Of a DNA stretch of 64,000 nucleotides, positions 23,940 through 35,999 are shown in pieces. Source of the stretch: Isoetes taiwanensis (lineage: Eukaryota > Streptophyta > Lycopodiopsida > Isoetales > Isoetaceae); NCBI GenBank assembly GCA_021234155.1, contig JAJEKV010000008.1:24138618-24202617 (forward strand), given 5' to 3'. Made by a program: the position numbers and the translations under genes. The notes under the pieces were generated by a model. It was not told the origin of the DNA. It worked only from the letters and a program-made list of their open reading frames with translations, and made no database searches. Numbering within the stretch: the first letter of the stretch is position 1; each line of letters begins with the position of its first letter.

Positions 23940-24600
23940 CAGCAGAATTCTTAATATTCGGGAACCCCTGCTAGCAATACGAAACAAAGTCGAGGAGAGC
24001 TTACAATCGATCTGTCTCTCCATCAATCTTGCTCATTTCTCTTCCAATGAAGATCCTTTCACGGAACTTGAGAGGAATAAAGGGCCCCAAAAAGAAGGAG
24101 GGCTATTTTCAGTTAGGGAATACAAAGCGAGATATAATTACATTCTGAACCGAGACTTCCTAACCGAGTGCTCAAACTTGGCATTTGGATTGGACCAGGT
24201 CAGGTCTTCCATTTGGATTGAAGCCTCCAATACTTAGGGGGCTTTGCATGATCCGGAGTAATCTCAAACACTCTATTCTTTATACTTGCCCTTGCAAAAG
24301 ATGGCGACAAATGATCTTTAACTATTCGATTCTTTGTTTGGTGTTGTGAACATCTATGCCCCAACTATTTCGAGAGAAAGGGAGACAATTTGGCCACAAA
24401 TTAATAGTAGGCTTCAAAATCATAACTCAGTAACTTGGATTCTTTCTTTGGTGACTACAATAATACCCCATCCATTGACCTCAAATCAAATAACAATGCG
24501 AGTATGTCAATCAAAGAGAAAAGAAAATTGGGATAATTTGCTTGATTCTCACCTATTCACTATACACCTCTATCTCGGATCACCAACCACAGTTTCTCCA
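23940..24600 (+). pseudogene. Outer LINE endonuclease domain, decayed
   Basis: MKILSRNLRGIKGPKKKE at about 24,048 corresponds to the opening strand of the endonuclease (normally MKxLSWNxRG). VNIYAPTISRERETIW at about 24,345-24,395 is the NxYAP block. A degenerate DYNN stands where GDFN is expected, near 24,456. The catalytic set is therefore incomplete. Confidence 0.6.
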
Positions 24601-24737
24601 AACCAAGCACTCTTTAAGCATTAAGAAGCAAGGTAATATTCCATTTAAGCTTAATTGTTCCAACTTGACAGGACAATTGTATTGTTTCAAGTGATGAGAG
24701 CACCTCTATCTCGGATCACCAACCACAGTACCATTCT

Positions 24738-25951
24738 ATGAAAGCTTTCTATACTAATATAAAGGAAGCTAAATCTTGGATAAAAAATTGGTCTAAAGCT
24801 TTGCATGCTCAAAAAAGTGACACTAAAAACAAGCTTCTTATTGCTATGAAGGATGTCAGATCTAAACTTCAGAATGATCCCCTTAATTCCTCTTTGCATT
24901 TAATAGAAGATGACCTTGAGCATAACATTAAGAGTATTGAGGAATATGAAGCCAAAGGGGCAGCCATGAAAAGTAAAATCAAATTCCATAATCACATGGA
25001 TAATTGCAATTCAAAATTCTTTTTCAGAATTGCTAAAAATAGGCTGCTCAAAAAACAGATCTCCTTCATCAAAGATGATAGTGGCACTATTCTTAAGGAT
25101 CCAAAAGGTATCACTGATTATTTATTTTCTAAGTACTCCACTATTTTCTCCAGTCAGCAAAATGTTAGCTGGGATAATTTTGAGGCTAAAGGGTTCCTAG
25201 ATATTTTAAACTCTCTGCCAAATAATATAGTTGATCCATTAGGTGATCAGATTTCTAGATTGCCCTCTGAAGATGAAATCATCTCCAGTCAGCAAAATGT
25301 TAGCTGGGATAATGTTGAGGCTAAAGGGTTCCTAGATATTTTAAACTCTCTGCCAAATAATATAGTTGATCCATTAGGTGATCAGATTTCTAGATTGCCC
25401 TCTCGAAGATGAAATCAAGCAAACTCACGAATAGCCTGGCTAAAGGAAAAGCCCAGGCCGGATGGCCTTCCCCGAGAATTTTTGACTGGAGGCCTATATC
25501 TTTGACCAATGCCACTTACAAGCTTTGTGCAAAAATCATAGCTAATAGAATCAAAGCTTACCTTCAGAAAAATATTAGCTTGCACCAATCAGCTTTCCTA
25601 TCTAATAGATATATCCTTGATAATTACATAGCAGCTATGGAGGGGATGCACTGGGCTAAAATTTCAAATCAAAATTGTGTTCTTCTGAAACTTGACTTCT
25701 CTAAAGCCTTTGATACTGTTAGATGGGACTTTCTTGTTCTTGCTCTTCAAAAGATTGGTATTCCTTCTAAGTTAATTGATCTCATCATGGGGCTCAACTC
25801 AAGATCTCAATCCTCAATTTTAATCAATGGTTCCCCAAGCTCTTTCTTTACTCTGAACAAAGGTGTTAGGCAGGGTTGTCCATTAGCTCCATATCTATTC
25901 CTCCTCCAGGCGCTTCTGCTATGGATTCAAGAGGTGATTTTCTCAAAATGA
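24738..25951 (+). pseudogene. Outer LINE reverse transcriptase, N-terminal part
   Basis: 224 codons of linker (KSKIKFHNHMDNCNSKFFFR) lead to the RT. There DWRPISLTNATYKLCAKIIA, LDFSKAFDTVRWDFL and GVRQGCPLAPYLF are clear fingers/palm motifs. A deletion removed the segment between the linker and DWRPIS. The 25,148/25,283 duplication is the only one in the window with a 135-bp offset. The frame ends where the nested LINE begins. Confidence 0.75.
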
Positions 25952-28900
25952 CTCCGGGTTGGTTATTGCTCTTGGTCCTTTGTTAGTTTCCTTTGACGTA
26001 AGTAAAGCGGCGTCATCGCCATACCCTAGCAGACGAACGAACCTCGGGCCTCCTGTATGACCCGATCAGGGAGGAAGCCCATAATGACTCCGGGTTGGTT
26101 ATTGCTCTTGGTCCTTTGTTAGTTTCCTTTGACGTAAGTAAAGCGGCGTCATCGCCATACCCTAGCAGACGAACGAACCTCGGGCCTCCTGTATGACCCG
26201 ATCAGGGAGGAAGCCCATGGGCTCTCCCGGGAAGGGGATTACGGAGTTTGATGGGGACTCGGGGCAAATCTTTGGCACTTCTACAGAGATTTGAAGGAGC
26301 AAATGAATTCGTTACAACAGACCGATTCGATTTTGGTTACCCGGAACTTCGGAGACCGAAGGCGAGAATCACGAGACCTTAGGGCCCAAAACCAAGAATT
26401 GGTTAATTTGGTGGGGAAACCCAAAGAGTTTCATATGGAAGAGATCAAGAAAGAATTAGCGAGATGTTGTGGCTGATACAACAAGAGACAATTTAGAGAG
26501 GGCCGGCCGAGCAGATTGAACAACGACTTAGGGCAAAAGAATTTGAAGTTGAGTGGGCTGCGGAATCGGATAATGAGAATGTCCTGAAGCGGTTGGTGCC
26601 TTCTTCAAAAAGACACCATGCACTTACACGAACCAGGTTTAAAGTATTTTGTAAGAGACTTGGGAAGCGGGCAATTTCCACAGACCAATTCTCATCAAGT
26701 TTGATAGGGTAGAGGACAGAACCGAGTCATGGCCCTGAGCCGTTGAAAGGCCATAAATTATGGCTGGACCAGCATTTGACCACAGGCACAAAATGAAAAT
26801 AAGAAGAAGGAATGGGCTAAAGTCCGAGAAGCAAGAGAGAGAGGTGTAGTAGCTTACCTCGATAGATCCGGGAAGGCGGTTATTCTGAGATAGGAAGAAG
26901 GCATAGAGGGGGGACCTTGAGGGTTCTAGCGTGGAATGCTCATGGTATATCGAGAAGGAGAAGATGGCAGCAGTTCATGAAATATGGAAAGATATGGATT
27001 TGATCCGTTTTGGTCGAAACATGGCAACACCAAACAAAAGGTCTACCCGAGCTTGATGGTTTTGGAATAGTTGCAAGCGTATGGAACAAGAAAATGAAAA
27101 GCTGGTGTAGAGGGCACGGAGGCATGGTAGTCTATGCTAGAGATAATATCTCTCACATGGTAAAAGCGGAAGCAACAACATGCTAGGAATCGACATGTAT
27201 GGATTGAGATCGCTTTGAATGATAGGAAATTTCTGGCGGCCGTTTGTTATTACACCCCTTTACACATGAAAATATATGACAGCCCGGATTTTGATAGGAG
27301 CAATCCTTTCCACGATTTGGCAAAAGAAGTGAAGGCATTCAAGAGTTGGCGAAGTAGTTGTAGTTGGTGATTTTAATGCGGACCGGACGCCCAACAAACG
27401 ATTGCTTATGAGCAGCCTTTTAGTGTGCATTTAAACGAAGCTGGAGGAAGAATTGTTTATAAGGAAATCTGCTGATCATGATACAAACTCGATGGGCAAA
27501 TTATTCATGGAGTTTGGCACGGCATGTGATTTAAAGGTTCTTAATGGCATACATTGTTATCCGGGCTCGAGAAAATTTTACTTGCATAACTTTTAATGGA
27601 GCAAGTGTGGTTGATTATCTGTTATCTAAAGATCTGAGATATGATCAAAGGCTTCAAGATAGGACAAAAAGCTGATGGAGTCCGACCATGTGCCATTGTA
27701 TTTTGACTTAGTTGGTGGTACACCAACGCGGGAGGAAATATCAAGGCCATCAAGATAAAATTATCTTATGAAAAGCAATCCATATATAGCGCATACAACT
27801 TGATGAGGCACTCCACGGTTTTGTTTTGGGCCGTCGTTTGGAGGAAGACATAAAAGCCTTTTCTAAAATAGTCGGGGGGTTGCGGCGAGATATTTTTGGC
27901 ACATCTAAACGGCACATACATAGGAACAAATGCTGGTTTGACGAGAGAGTGCGTGCAAGCAAGAAGACAAATCGAAAGGGACAAAGTACAAACCAAAATG
28001 GTATAAACAATTGCTTAGGCAAAAGAAACATAGCTATATGCGTGCGTGCAACGGTGGGTCGCGGTGAAGCTCCTTGATGATCCCAAAGCTTTACGGAGGA
28101 TGCTCCGGCCGGGGGCACACCTGCTCATCTCGATGAAGCTGGGCGGGGAGTTATGTTAGAAGTTTATATGATTTGCCTCACTGACCAAATGGATAGATTG
28201 CAGCTGGATGAGGAGCTTTTTTGATAAAGGATGTGGAATATCTTGGCTGCGAAAATGTCAAATGGCAAAGCGAGGAGACTTGCAAGGGTTCGGAGTTGAA
28301 TTGTTTTAAATGGAGTGGCGAGCGAGCTTTGGGCATGCTAACATATTTTTTGAATCTTTGCATTGATGCAAGGTCTTCCCAAGCGGTGGGAGAAAAGCGA
28401 GGGTACATCCGATATTCAAGAGTGGGGACGTGCATGAGATCTCAAATTACGTAAGCGATTCTAATAGGGAATACGTTCACAAAGATTTTGGCCACTCTTT
28501 TGGAACAAAAGATAAGTCATTGGGCTGAAGCAAGCGGTAAAGGAGTGTGTTCCAAGCGAGGGGTTAGGAAGGACCAGCGCACTCTTGACCATGCGTTAGT
28601 GCTTAGAATTCTCGTGAAAATGCAAAGAAACCAGGGAGTGCCCATTACATGGCCTTCATAGATTTCTCGAAAAGCCTTCGACACGGTACCTCGAAGGAAT
28701 TTAGGAGAAAGGATGGAGCATTGGGGTCCCTTTTTGGTTTAAGGGTCTCTTTGATGTCGAATTATATCGAAGTCATTGTGAAATTGACAAAGGAGGCTAC
28801 TTAATCCAGCTGTTGCTTTATGCTGATGATGTCGTTTTGATCTCCTCTACAAAGCAAGGTTTGCAGGGGCTGCTTGATAATCTTCAGCTATTTTGCAATG

Positions 28901-30020
28901 AGAAGTTAATGACAGTTAATTTAGTTAGGAGGCTACTTAATCCAGCTGTTGCTTTATGCTGATGATGTCGTTTTGATCTCCTCTACAAAGCAAGGTTTGC
29001 AGGGGCTGCTTGATAATCTTCAGCTATTTTGCAATGAGAAGTTAATCGTGGGCAGTATGCTTGGACAAACGCATAGCAGGTGGGAAGAAGGCCTTATATT
29101 CCATGTTAACTAAGTGCTGGAGTGCGGATCTCACAAGCTGGTCCTTGAAGAAGACATTATTTAAGGTACTAGTACAAACAGTTATATTATATGGATGCCC
29201 GATCTGGGGGCCCTGCTTGTCAAGTAGGCAATGGAAGCGGGTTGAATCAGTCCTTAAACTATTCTTGACGGATGAATTAGGGGTAAAAAGCCAAACGCCT
29301 TATGCCAGTACAAACAGTTATATTATATGGATGCCCGATCTGGGGGCCCTGCTTGTCAAGTAGGCAATGGAAGCGGGTTGAATCAGTCCTTAAACTATTC
29401 TTGACGGATGAATTAGGGGTAAAAAGCCAAACGCCTTATGCCATTATGCTTGCGGAGACAGCTATGCTTCCCTTAGAGGTGAAGCATTATGCCGGACTAT
29501 CAATTATGTAAACCGGGTTAGGCTGCAGCCCGAATGTAGGCCATCAAGAATAGCGTACGAGTTCAACTCAGAATGGAAGGAAAAATTATTGAAATGGGCT
29601 GCTAGTTGGGGGGTAACTCAAGAAAAGCTGGCGGATTGCGAGATAGGTGTCGAGATTTGGTCCAAGAATTGGCAATCAACGGTTATGGCACTCAAAGGGA
29701 GTAGAATGCGAGAAGTATATTGAAGACATAAATCAATTGGTGATGTACCACGGAACACGATTACTGTTGTCAAACATCTCGAGACATATGAAGCATGTGG
29801 TGGCGGATCTGGGACAAGCTCGCATCGTCTCATGTGCGAAAAGTGTAGATGGGCGGGATCAGAGAGAGCGAGACTCTGCTCTTTTTGCACATTGGGAGTC
29901 ATGGAGGGCATCGTTCTTTTCTGTTAAGTCTATGATCAGACACTGTAAATTGCTGCCTCGTGACCTTCAAGGTCCAAAGGGCAAGATCAATACAATTATT
30001 ATTATTATTATTATTATTCA
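25950..30020 (+). mobile_element. Nested LINE, second family, with (ATT)n tail
   Basis: The endonuclease lies at about 26,925-27,690: RVLAWNAHGIS, VETW, GGMVVYARDNIS, a broken VVVGDFNA near 27,365, and SVVDYLLSKDLRYD followed by ESDHVPLYFDL. RT follows at about 28,480-28,910: AEASGKG, RTLDHALVLRILVK, an S-RKAFDTVPRR block, and LLYADDVVLIS. The connection region (VILYGCPIWGPCLSSRQWKR) ends about 29,480. A C-terminal CxxC knuckle start (RLCSFCT) lies near 29,868. It ends in (ATT)n at about 29,993-30,019. The wording of these motifs resembles LINEs common in invertebrates more than plant L1. Frameshifts make it inactive. Confidence 0.7.
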
Positions 30021-30158
30021 TTATTGTTGCTGAAATGCTAACAAGAGTTATTATACATGTTAAGTCTATGATCAGACACTGTAAATTGCTGCCTCGTGAC
30101 CTTCAAGGTCCAAAGGGCAAGATCAATACAATTATTATTATTATTATTATTATTCATT
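29993..30158 (+). repeat. (ATT)n LINE tail, present twice
   Basis: About nine ATT units form the LINE tail. The tail and 100 bases upstream recur at 136-bp offset (29,922-30,046 and 30,058-30,182). Confidence 0.85.
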
Positions 30159-31990
30159 ATTGTTGCTGAAATGCTAACAAGATTCTTTCTCAACACCATC
30201 AAAGGGTTTAGTGTTGCCTCTGGTATTTTCTTGAATCAGCAAAAGTGTATCATTCTTGGGGAGTCTACTCGATCTGATATCTTAGGTATCAATTGCTTTG
30301 GTTTTAACCATTCATCTACTTTGCTGGGTATGCCCCTTTCCTTAGATACATCTGTCAAAAATCTATTTGAATCAGCAAAAGTGTATCATTCTTGGGGAGT
30401 CTACTCGATCTGATATCTTAGGTATCAATTGCTTTGGTTTTAACCATTCATCTACTTCTCTCAAGTTCTCATATTTTCTTCTCTTCAGCTCTTCTAGCTC
30501 CTAAATCTATTTATCAGCAGATTGAGAAGATAGTTAGGAACTACATTTGGGGAAAAAATCACATGGTAAATTGGAATTATGTTACTCTCTGTTCTCTCAA
30601 GTTCTCATATTTTCTTCTCTTCAGCTCTTCTAGCTCCTAAATCTATTTATCAGCAGATTGAGAAGATAGTTAGGAACTACATTTGGGGAAAAAATCTCTG
30701 TTCATCAAATACTGGCTTCAAAATAGTATTTTGGAAGGGCACCCCTCTGTCAATCATCAATTTCCTCATTCTGCTTTCTCTGAGATCAGGCCTGGCTCAA
30801 ACACTTCCCCTCTTATGAGGAATTTAATCATCTCATGGAATAAGGTTTCCAAATGTTATCAACATGATCCAATTATTGAGTCCTGCCACAACTCTAGCAT
30901 TTTCTGGAATCCAAACTTGGCTACTCGAGATCATAGACTTTTAGCTTTGAAGCATCCTAGAATTTACAGAAAATGGTTGAGCAAAGGTATTTCTTGCTTG
31001 GGTAATATTTGGCAGGGTGATAAATAACTCTAGCATTTTCTGGAATCCAAACTTGGCTACTCGAGATCATAGACTTTTAGCTTTGAAGCATCCTAGAATT
31101 TACAGAAAATGGTTGAGCAAAGGTATTTCTTGCTTGGGTAATATTTGGCAGGGTGATAAATGGATCTCTTGGATAGATTGAAAGTTATAATTGGTGGTAC
31201 TTCCTCTGACTGAATTCTCTATGATCATATTATGAGATCTTTGAGAAATATTAAAGTTGATCCCAATTCAGAGTGCAATAATCATTGGTCTTGTGGAGGA
31301 AAGAAGATCTACAAAGTCTCCAGCATTTATGCCTACTTAACTCAAGATTCTCCTAAGTCTAAAGCTGCCAAGGCTTGGAATATAAACCCGAATCCGAATC
31401 GTGCTCTTCAAGAGTATTTGGAGAAATTATTGCCCGACCCTAAGATTACCTATTTTGCTTGGTTGTTAGCTAACAAAAGTATTCCTTGTTTGGAGCTTAT
31501 TCACGAATTTATTGAGACCGGATCATGTTATTTCTCGGTTATGTCCCATTGGTCGTAATTCAATTGAAAATGCCCAAACATATTTTTACATGTCAAAATT
31601 TAGACACCTTATGGGTTTGGAGTTTTAATATCTTTGATATTCCTAGGCCTAGAAATATTATTGAATTTCTCTCTAATAATGATTTGCTTAAGAATTCAAC
31701 TGTTACATCATTCTTTGGAATATCCGGGAAACACGTAAATAGGTGTCTTTATGGTGGTCATCAATTTCTATTGTTTGGATAAAACTTCAAATCATTTTTG
31801 ACATTGAAATGATGGCCACTTTGCTCAAAAAAATAAATATCTTTGAAAAATATAATAACAAATGGAATCGTTGGGAAACTTTTTTGGTGCCTTTAATAGC
31901 TTTAAACTTCATTGTCATGATCATGTTACTAATTCGAGATCTTTGCTTTGTTGCTAGATTACCTTTGGAATTGCAAGTTCAAGCTTGATC
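30155..31990 (+). pseudogene. Outer LINE 3' half: RT thumb to zf-RVT
   Basis: LTRFFLNTIKGFSVASGIFL (30,175 onward) is the segment after the RT active site. SIYQQIEKIVRNYIWGKN follows, doubled by the 30,458/30,594 duplication. W-GKKIYKVSSIYAYLT at about 31,285-31,340, then KITYFAWLLANKSIPC and weak trailing Cys/His residues, match the plant zf-RVT domain. The 30,891/31,027 duplication stops the frame. The readable part ends near 31,988. Confidence 0.65.
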
Positions 31991-31999
31991 TCCAATATG

Positions 32000-33550
32000 A
32001 CGGTCTTCAAGAGAACATAATGGCAAGACTAGAAAGAAATAGGAATGATACATTTCAATTCAATCATGATAGCCGGTTTACGATTTTGGGGACGAGTCAA
32101 AGGGCATCTAATGGGCCGATTAAGTGAGGTTCCACAAAGGGAAGTTCTTTGGGCACAAGAATTGCAGAAAGGCACTCACCTAATGACAAACAATATGGTG
32201 GTTCATTTATAGATATGATATGGAGAAATGACAGATGCTCGGTTTGAACTCTACAGAGAGAGCTATTATTATCATAGGGGCGTGGATTGCTTTGGGACCG
32301 ATCCATCTTATGGCCACTGCAACTCTGTTAGACTCATTGAGCCGGGTTGTTGGGGAACAATCAAATCCCCATTTACCGGCCTTTCATTTGAGACCACTTT
32401 CACTTCTTGACTTCCTATAACCCGACTTCAAGTTTTTTTGCCAGGTTCAATACATCACATATTCTATCTTCACACAGAGGACCAGCTGCTAAGGTGTTCG
32501 GATTCACTTCTGGACTGGCTTCATTGGATCTATATATATCTTCACTGCTAAATTCCAGAATTTTCAAGTTCCTGCTATTTCAAGTTACTTAAAACTTTTT
32601 TATTATTCTATAGATTTAGCCACAACAAGTTAACATTTTAATAAAGATAAGCTTAAACCATCAATATGCACTAAATATAGGCCCTCCATCCTTTTGCATA
32701 ACTTTCAGAAATTCAAGTATCAAAATTGATGATGGCATGACATGTTTGCTTCACATCTCCTACGCATTATTTTTTAATAAAGATAAGCTTAAACCATCAA
32801 TATGCACTAAATATAGGCCCTCCATCCCGTTTAGATTGGAATCAGCTACGGATCCATCCTCCCAATACTATATTTAAGAGTTTTGGAGTAGAAATGTCTA
32901 TTCCAATCAATTCTACTCCTCCTGTTTTACTCTTGTCATAAGCTGTTACTATAATTTTGATAACTAGTTGCTACACTCATAGTGTAGAACAAAAATGTCA
33001 GACTAACCTTCTTTCAGATTTCTTTGAGTTGAAGCCCTCATTTGCATACTTATTTGTTTGAAAAGGAAAACACAACTGATGCAGGGCCAAACTTGAACAA
33101 ATGAAAAAGGGGGTCAAAACTTTTTTACTTTTAGAGGCCCATTAGACATTATTTCTCAAGATGGCTGTCATAGTTTTGATGATGCTAATTAAAAGAATTC
33201 TTAACACAAGACTTACTAAGAAACTGAGCTAAGGAATTCTTTATCAAAATCACCCTCTTCTATGAGCAAACATATCCAATTTTCCTCATAATAGGAAGCT
33301 ACACTTTGGGACCTTTAGTAACTTTCAAGGAAATACGAAGTTGGACTTTTGAAAGTAACGGTGGTCTATGGACATATGGACGAATTAGCATAACTCTGTG
33401 GTCCGGATATTAGCAATGGGTGAAAAAACAAATCCAATAAGTGCATTGGCTAGACTCAAGGTAAGTGGGTCTGCCTTTCAGCAGATTTCTTCATCCATTT
33501 TTATGCAAAATGGCAAATCGCATTCGACTCAAGGTAAGTGGGTCTGTCTT
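32000..33550. other. Spacer; no gene recognised
   Basis: The left part (to about 32,410) has protein-like patches such as IIIGAWIALGPIHLMATATL on the plus strand, without family. The rest is AT-rich. A 56-bp duplication at 136-bp offset lies at 32,636/32,772. Confidence 0.35.
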
Positions 33551-33553
33551 CTG

Positions 33554-33600
33554 CATTCGACTATGTCCAGGTAATCTCTTACCTTGACGTAGTCGAATGG
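33554..33600. repeat. Inverted repeat (CATTCGACTA hairpin)
   Basis: CATTCGACTA-TGTCCAGGTA is mirrored by TACCTTGACG-TAGTCGAATG with a loop of about six bases. It sits directly beside a longer foldback. Confidence 0.7.
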
Positions 33601-33750
33601 CATGGGATCCACCATTCTTGCTGCCCCCATGACCTGCAGAATCCTGGAGCGTCATGAATCCAGAAGCGTCTTAGCATGACCTGCAAAATCCGAGAGCACC
33701 CCGAATTGTGCAGGTCAATGGGGGCAGCAAGAATGGCTGATACCATGCTA
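33599..33750. repeat. Long imperfect foldback, stem about 45 bp
   Basis: CCATTCTTGCTGCCCCCAT at 33,613-33,631 pairs with the complementary ATGGGGGCAGCAAGAATGG at 33,718-33,736. Pairing extends outward to GGCATGGGATC / GATACCATGC and inward across GACCTGCA. The loop is about 60 bases and contains a third copy of the inner arm (GCATGACCTGCA at 33,674). It could be a MITE or a small-RNA precursor; sequence alone cannot tell. No known miRNA was recognised in the arms. Confidence 0.6.
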
Positions 33751-33766
33751 TTCTACATAACTATAG

Positions 33767-33960
33767 GGCATTTCCAAAACTTCATTCTGATGGCTAAGCA
33801 TCAAAGGCATCTGTGCTTATATGTTATCTACATACTACATGGCATTTCCAAAACTTCATTCTGATGGCTATGCATCAAAGGCATCTGATGCGTATATGTT
33901 ATTTACTGTTCATACAACAAAAGAAGAGCTAAACCTTAAGTATGCCGTTCATACTACAAA
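33767..33960 (+). repeat. Diverged local repeats (74-bp offset)
   Basis: GGCATTTCCAAAACTTCATT occurs at 33,767 and 33,841 with substitutions downstream. TTCATACTACAAAAGAAG-type units repeat at about 33,908 and 33,949. Divergence marks them as natural. Confidence 0.7.
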
Positions 33961-34326
33961 AGAAGCGTCAAACTTTAATATGATGGAACACAAGCTCAAC
34001 CTTCTTCAACCGGAAAGTTGAGTCTCCGGCACAGTCTTTATTCAATAATCAGGGAAAAATTACGTGGATTGGTGGCTTTCATTCTAATGCTGAAATATTT
34101 TGCAGAGATGTTTATGCTAAATGTTTTGCACAAATGCTTAAACTCATCACACTGCATTGGCTACACCACAGAGCATTTTCAAAACTTTGACCTGTTCAAT
34201 CCGTCACTCTAGATCTATAGAGGTTGAAATCTCCTTAAGAAATCGCCTAATGCAGCTGGCTGGTCACAAATGCTTAAACTCATCACACTGCATTTAAAGT
34301 TCCTTTATCAGAACACAGAACTAGAA

Positions 34327-34660
34327 CTAGCAGTAGGGTAGCATGGAAAGGAGGTTAGTTCGGTAGAAGAAATGGTAAATGGTGGCTGGAACAGGAATAT
34401 GCTTATTGATTTCATCACTATCACATTGCTGCATGACAGAACCCTCATGCAACGTGTCCAGCAAAATTTTGGCATGGATCAATTTTCCATCTAATAAGCC
34501 TCTAGTTCTTGAGCATTTGCATGCTAACTGAAAATCTGTTTTCACCACAACTAGCAGAATTGCAGAATTTGGAGGAATAAGATAGGTCAAAACTGTAGGT
34601 ACATGCTTTGATGATATACCTGGCAGGGGCTCTGGCACAAAATCGTTTTCATTTGCCAGA
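34327..34660 (-). CDS. Unknown open frame, possible exon
   Basis: A minus-strand frame of at least 103 codons is open from about 34,660 (NENDFVPEPLPGISSKHVPT). It ends at a stop near 34,327. Composition is ordinary and the region is TE-poor, so a host exon is possible. I do not recognise the family. Confidence 0.25.
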
Positions 34661-34714
34661 ACATGCCTTTCTTCCTTAATATAAACTTTGTCCCTGTCTT
34701 GATACTGATGCGTC

Positions 34715-34840
34715 TGTATGCAGATGGATGTGTGCTATCCGTAGAAAACTAGAAAGTTTGTATTCATTTTAGTCTATATGCAGATGGATGTGTGCGATCC
34801 GTAGAAAACTAGAAAGTTTGTATTCATTTTAGTCTATCAA
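34715..34840 (+). repeat. 60-bp tandem repeat, two units
   Basis: The unit beginning TATGCAGATGGATGTGTGC occurs twice with 60-bp period and one or two mismatches. It is distinct from the 136-bp class. Confidence 0.85.
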
Positions 34841-35229
34841 TTAACTGTATCACACTATCAAATGTAGATTACTTGAAGTCAGCACATATCAATGCAGTTT
34901 ACCTTCATGCTCAATCCTGAAAATCCACTACTGTAAGTCTATTCGTGTTTGAAAGTAATCACCAGGATAGAGAACTGCCTCATCTTGTTCCATTTCTGAG
35001 GATGCCTGCAAAACTAAGTGACTCTAGAACAGAGGTAAAAATGTAGAATGATTTGGCATCCACTCTCTGCACATTTTATGCCTCCCTGCTCAGAGCTTGC
35101 TGGATATCAGACAGAATACTTAAACAAAATCATATTATGATTGGTTCCTCTTGACTATGTGTAGATAAAGGTAAAAATGTAGAATGATTTGGCATCCACT
35201 CTCTGCACATTTTATGCCTCCCTGCTCAT

Positions 35230-35750
35230 TATATACTTGTAATCCCAATATGCTTCCCGTGTATACCTAGGACATGGTATACATTAGATATGGCGATGAT
35301 GCAAAGGCCATATTCCAGATGCACAAGGGTCTTAAAGTGTTGGATGCTCTGATATTATCTGCTATAGAAGGCAATACCGTGTTGAAGCTGTCATATTGTT
35401 AAGTGTTGAACTATTCTTGACGCTTTTTCTGTTCTTCATCCTTCACCTTCTTCATAAGAAGCCCCAAGAATAAACCCAGCTTTGCGTTTAAGGCTCAGCT
35501 AAGGCTATTTGGGAAAGAAAACAAAGGGAGAGTATTTATCAAAGCAGATGGCAATAAATGATGAAGTAAAAGATAAAGCAACAAACATTTCTTGACGGGA
35601 AAGCCCATCTAGAAGAGAAAAACATTGTTTGAAACAACACGCTAAATGGTATGGAGAATGGCACAAAGACTGTTGGAGCTTCTGACTTGGGAGGCTTATA
35701 GTCTTCCTTTAAACATGTACCAGGGAGAATGCAATAAGAAATTACCACTG
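35230..35750. other. Spacer with short coding-like patch
   Basis: About 35,270-35,400 reads DMVYIRYGDDAKAIFQMHKG on the plus strand, without stop for about 35 codons. No family was recognised. Confidence 0.2.
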
Positions 35751-35838
35751 TATTAATGCAGAAGATGACAAAAATTACACAGAAAAGAACAAACTTACCA
35801 CTGTATTCACGCAGAAAAGATAAAAGAGAACAAAGAAA

Positions 35839-35909
35839 TGCGCAGCCGGGGAATCGAACCCCGGTCAGTACCGTGGGAGGGTACTATGATACCACTACAC
35901 CAGCTGCGC
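35839..35909 (-). tRNA. tRNA-Gly (anticodon CCC)
   Basis: The minus strand folds as a complete cloverleaf of 71 bases. The acceptor stem GCGCAGC pairs with GCTGCGC, with discriminator A at 35,839. The D arm contains AGTGGTA. The anticodon loop CTCCCAC gives CCC for glycine codon GGG. The T arm GGTTCGATTCC holds the internal B box. No intron is present. Downstream on the minus strand, T-rich sequence with a T4 run (35,822-35,825) can serve as RNA polymerase III terminator. All stems pair, so it looks functional and is one of the few intact genes here. Confidence 0.95.
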
Positions 35910-35999
35910 TTCTGTTGAGTGATGATATTCGATTGCTTCTCATTAGTATCATTTGGCTAACAAATATCTATTTTCTATTCTACTCACGGATCTAATGAC

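Larger units (their letters stand above)
21240..31990 (+). mobile_element. L1-type LINE split by a nested second LINE
   Basis: The outer element runs ORF1 (21,566-23,600), endonuclease (about 24,050-24,470), linker and RT (24,738-25,945), then resumes at about 30,155 with RT thumb, C-terminal domain and zf-RVT (to about 31,780). The 25,950-30,020 insert is a different LINE on the same strand. RT motifs on either side are complementary in content: the left half stops after QGCPLAPYLF, and the right half starts with FFLNTIKGFSVASGIFLNQQ, which normally follows the YADD box. The YADD segment itself was not found and seems lost at the junction. At least seven 136-bp-offset duplications disrupt it. 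Confidence 0.75.

Noticed and set aside
29993-30158. Two independent (ATT)n microsatellites
   Set aside because: The second is a copy of the first together with its 100-base flank at 136-bp offset.
33599-33750. A known conserved microRNA
   Set aside because: Neither arm matched a mature miRNA that I can recall; reported only as a foldback.
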